From: Acidithiobacillus sp.
GTDB taxonomy: Bacteria; Pseudomonadota; Gammaproteobacteria; Acidithiobacillales; Acidithiobacillaceae
NCBI GenBank assembly: GCA_027445725.1
Contig: DAIAVG010000056.1
Span: 1-8,110 of the forward strand
DNA: 8,110 nt
Direction of reading: 5' to 3'
Under the pieces are notes generated by a model. The model was not told the origin of the DNA. It did not search any database and saw only the letters and a list, made by a program, of their open reading frames with translations. Positions within the stretch are counted from its first letter, which is position 1. Each line of letters starts with the position of its first letter. This document shows, piece by piece, positions 6,777 through 8,110 of the stretch. Both the position numbers and the translations under genes were made by a program.

Positions 6777-7355
6777 TTATGGTAGCGGGTAACCGAGCTT
6801 GCGCAACCCCCGGCAGAGGGCGATCAGCGGCAATCCCATCAATGCGTGGGGGTCCTCTCCTTCCATGCGCTTCACCAGACTGATACCCAGCCCCTCGGAA
6901 CGGAAACTTCCGGCGCAATCCAGTGGCTGGTCTCGCGCCACATAACGCTCAATCTCCATTCTCGTTAGAGCGCGTAGGACGATCCGATAGGGCACCAGGA
7001 ATATTTCTGTGCCGGATGCGGCGACGATGGCCATGCCGTTGAGAAATTCGACAGCCTGACCCTGCATCCAACCCAGTTGTTCCACGGCCCGTTGGGTATT
7101 CCCCGGTTTGCCGAGAACGTGGGTACCGCAGATGGCCATCTGGTCGGCGCCGATGACCACTGCCTGGGGATTGCGGTGCGCCACGGCCTGCGCCTTGGCC
7201 TCTGCCAGCCGACAGACGAGGGCCTCTGGCGCCTCGTCCGGTAAAGGGGTTTCATCGACTGCTGAAGCTTCCACGCGGAACGGAATTTGCAGACGTCGCA
7301 ACAATTCCTGGCGGTAAGGGCTGGTGGACGCGAGGATTAATTCTGGCAGAGACAC
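6777..7355 (-). CDS. yceF: Maf-family nucleotide pyrophosphatase, YceF type (7-methyl-GTP pyrophosphatase)
   Basis: Maf proteins hydrolyse non-canonical nucleoside triphosphates to the monophosphate and pyrophosphate. E. coli YceF prefers 7-methyl-GTP, whereas the YhdE branch acts on dTTP/UTP. The 192 residues match the family length and resemble YceF as I recall it. The N-terminal loop LILASTSPYRQELL (7-19) holds the Ser/Arg phosphate-binding signature. VDETP (33-37) is followed by VVIGADQMA (66-74), whose D71 is the likely catalytic aspartate. GKP (82-84) comes next, then CAGSFRSEGLGISL (147-160), EGEDPHALMGLPLIALC (165-181) and a short C-terminus. CAGSFRSEG and LMGLPLIALC are nearly identical to YceF, which favours this subfamily over YhdE. 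The start is GTG 7355, with GGAGG (7363-7367) 7 nt upstream. It follows ppc by 12 nt and is presumably co-transcribed. The cytoplasmic role is likely nucleotide-pool or RNA-cap-like base sanitation; substrate preference is inferred. Confidence 0.92.
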   Translation of the reverse strand: MSLPELILASTSPYRQELLRRLQIPFRVEASAVDETPLPDEAPEALVCRLAEAKAQAVAHRNPQAVVIGADQMAICGTHVLGKPGNTQRAVEQLGWMQGQAVEFLNGMAIVAASGTEIFLVPYRIVLRALTRMEIERYVARDQPLDCAGSFRSEGLGISLVKRMEGEDPHALMGLPLIALCRGLRKLGYPLP

Positions 7356-7367
7356 GCACCTTCCTCC

Positions 7368-8110
7368 TTATCCGGTGTTGCGCTGTCCGGCAGAAATAGC
7401 ATTGATGGTGCGCAACAGAGGGTCCAGCCATATCTCGCGGAACTCGGGTGGTGCGTCATCGTTGCGATAACGACGCAGCAAGGCGAGCTGAATATGGTTG
7501 AGTGGCTCCATGTAGACATTGCGTCGTTGCAGGGAAAACGCCAAGGTCGGATTGTCGGCGAGCAGTTGCTCTAATCCCGCCATGGCGAGCATCTCGGCCA
7601 GGCTGCGCTCAAATTCTGCGCGAATTTTCTGATATATTCCGGCGGCAACCTCCCGATCTTTGGGTAAACCGGCATATTCGCCGGCGATAGCCATATCCGT
7701 TTTGGCCATGGCCATGGCGATATTGCTCATGAGCGCCCGAAAGAATGGCCACTGTCGGTACATGTCCCGCAAAGCCTGCAAGCGCTCCGGCTTGTCCCCC
7801 CGCCACTGGGCGAGCGCCGAACCCAGTCCGTACCAGGCCGGCAGAATATGCCGCGATTGGGCCCAGGCGAAAATCCATGGGATAGCGCGGATAGAGGACA
7901 TGGAACGGTCCCCCCGCTGGCGATGGGAGGGGCGCGACCCGATGTTCATGTGGGCAATTTCGTTAAGGGGGGTGGCCTCGTAGAAATAGTCCATAAAGCC
8001 CGGCGTATTTTCAGTCAGGTCGCGGTAAACAGCCTCTCCGGTGCGGGTCAGCTCGGCCATGATCCGCAGGTAGTCCGGGTTATCGCTAGATACGGACCGG
8101 ACCAGACCCA
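7368..8110 (-). CDS. ppc: Phosphoenolpyruvate carboxylase, C-terminal part (5' end outside window)
   Basis: This enzyme adds bicarbonate to phosphoenolpyruvate to make oxaloacetate and phosphate, replenishing the TCA cycle; it is cytoplasmic and usually a tetramer. The window shows the last 246 residues of a protein normally about 880-930 long. The frame runs unbroken to base 8108 and beyond the edge; the ATG at 8060 is internal. Diagnostic blocks are IGSRPSHR, SSIRAIPWIFAWAQSRHILPAWYGLG, the WPFF helix, a SLQRRNVYMEPLNHIQ block and the C-terminal QRNTG. The GSRP and RAIPWIFAW segments form part of the active-site face. In E. coli PEPC the Arg of the LRNIY block and the terminal Asn bind the inhibitor aspartate. 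Both are kept here (RRNVY, RNTG), so aspartate feedback inhibition is plausible. E. coli has GSRPAKR where this protein has GSRPSHR, a minor variation. yceF follows after 12 nt. Confidence 0.96.
   Translation of the reverse strand, partial: GLVRSVSSDNPDYLRIMAELTRTGEAVYRDLTENTPGFMDYFYEATPLNEIAHMNIGSRPSHRQRGDRSMSSIRAIPWIFAWAQSRHILPAWYGLGSALAQWRGDKPERLQALRDMYRQWPFFRALMSNIAMAMAKTDMAIAGEYAGLPKDREVAAGIYQKIRAEFERSLAEMLAMAGLEQLLADNPTLAFSLQRRNVYMEPLNHIQLALLRRYRNDDAPPEFREIWLDPLLRTINAISAGQRNTG

Noticed and set aside
6771..6883. Small plus-strand frame after AGGAGG at 6771-6776 with ATG 6779
   Set aside because: The Shine-Dalgarno-like run is only 2 nt from the ATG. It follows a strong terminator, and the 34-codon frame is antisense to the 3' end of yceF.
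8058..8060. ATG 8060 as the start of a short PEPC-like gene
   Set aside because: The same frame continues upstream without a stop to the window edge, so this Met is internal to a full-length carboxylase.

Overview
The window suggests a Gram-negative proteobacterium of moderate-to-high GC. It carries a complete-type tripartite envelope efflux operon, an anaplerotic phosphoenolpyruvate carboxylase and a YceF-type Maf protein. The protein style and gene mix would fit an acidophilic autotroph such as Acidithiobacillus, but that is an impression from protein character. There is no rRNA or marker gene here to prove it. No tRNA, rRNA, CRISPR array or insertion sequence was seen.

Layout. From about 5771 down to the left edge the minus strand holds a three-gene RND efflux operon. 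Its order is outer-membrane channel lipoprotein (5705-4158), periplasmic adaptor (4114-3023), then inner-membrane RND pump (3012-1, cut by the window edge about 20-50 residues before its natural end). The gaps are 43 and 10 nt, and each gene has its own Shine-Dalgarno, so the genes look co-transcribed. Just upstream lies a sigma-70-like promoter (TTGACA, 17 nt, CATTAT). Its -10 and predicted start point are covered by a 20-bp near-perfect palindrome (5726-5745) of the kind bound by TetR-family repressors. No regulator gene is in the window. This arrangement means the longest reading frame of the channel gene, starting at TTG 5771, is almost certainly too long: that TTG is the first triplet of the -35 box.

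A short divergent intergenic region (about 5746-5922) separates the operon from a plus-strand gene (5923-6711). That gene encodes an exported or membrane-anchored protein with an unusual architecture: signal peptide, two TPR-like helical repeats, one transmembrane helix, a Gly/Met/Pro-rich linker, a glycine-zipper hydrophobic segment and an acidic tail with two D-S-W-G motifs. It ends at a clear rho-independent terminator (6735-6760).

Convergent to it, the minus strand carries the end of a ppc-yceF pair. The C-terminal 246 residues of phosphoenolpyruvate carboxylase (8110-7368) are followed after 12 nt by a YceF-type Maf nucleotide pyrophosphatase (7355-6777).

How the genes work together: the three efflux proteins should form one envelope-spanning proton-driven pump under local repression. 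The ppc-yceF pair is a metabolic and housekeeping unit with no visible link to the pump. The TPR/glycine-zipper protein stands alone and is the least understood gene here. I saw no convincing wholly novel multi-gene system. The best leads are the operator/promoter architecture, the remodelled pump drug pocket and the TPR/glycine-zipper protein.
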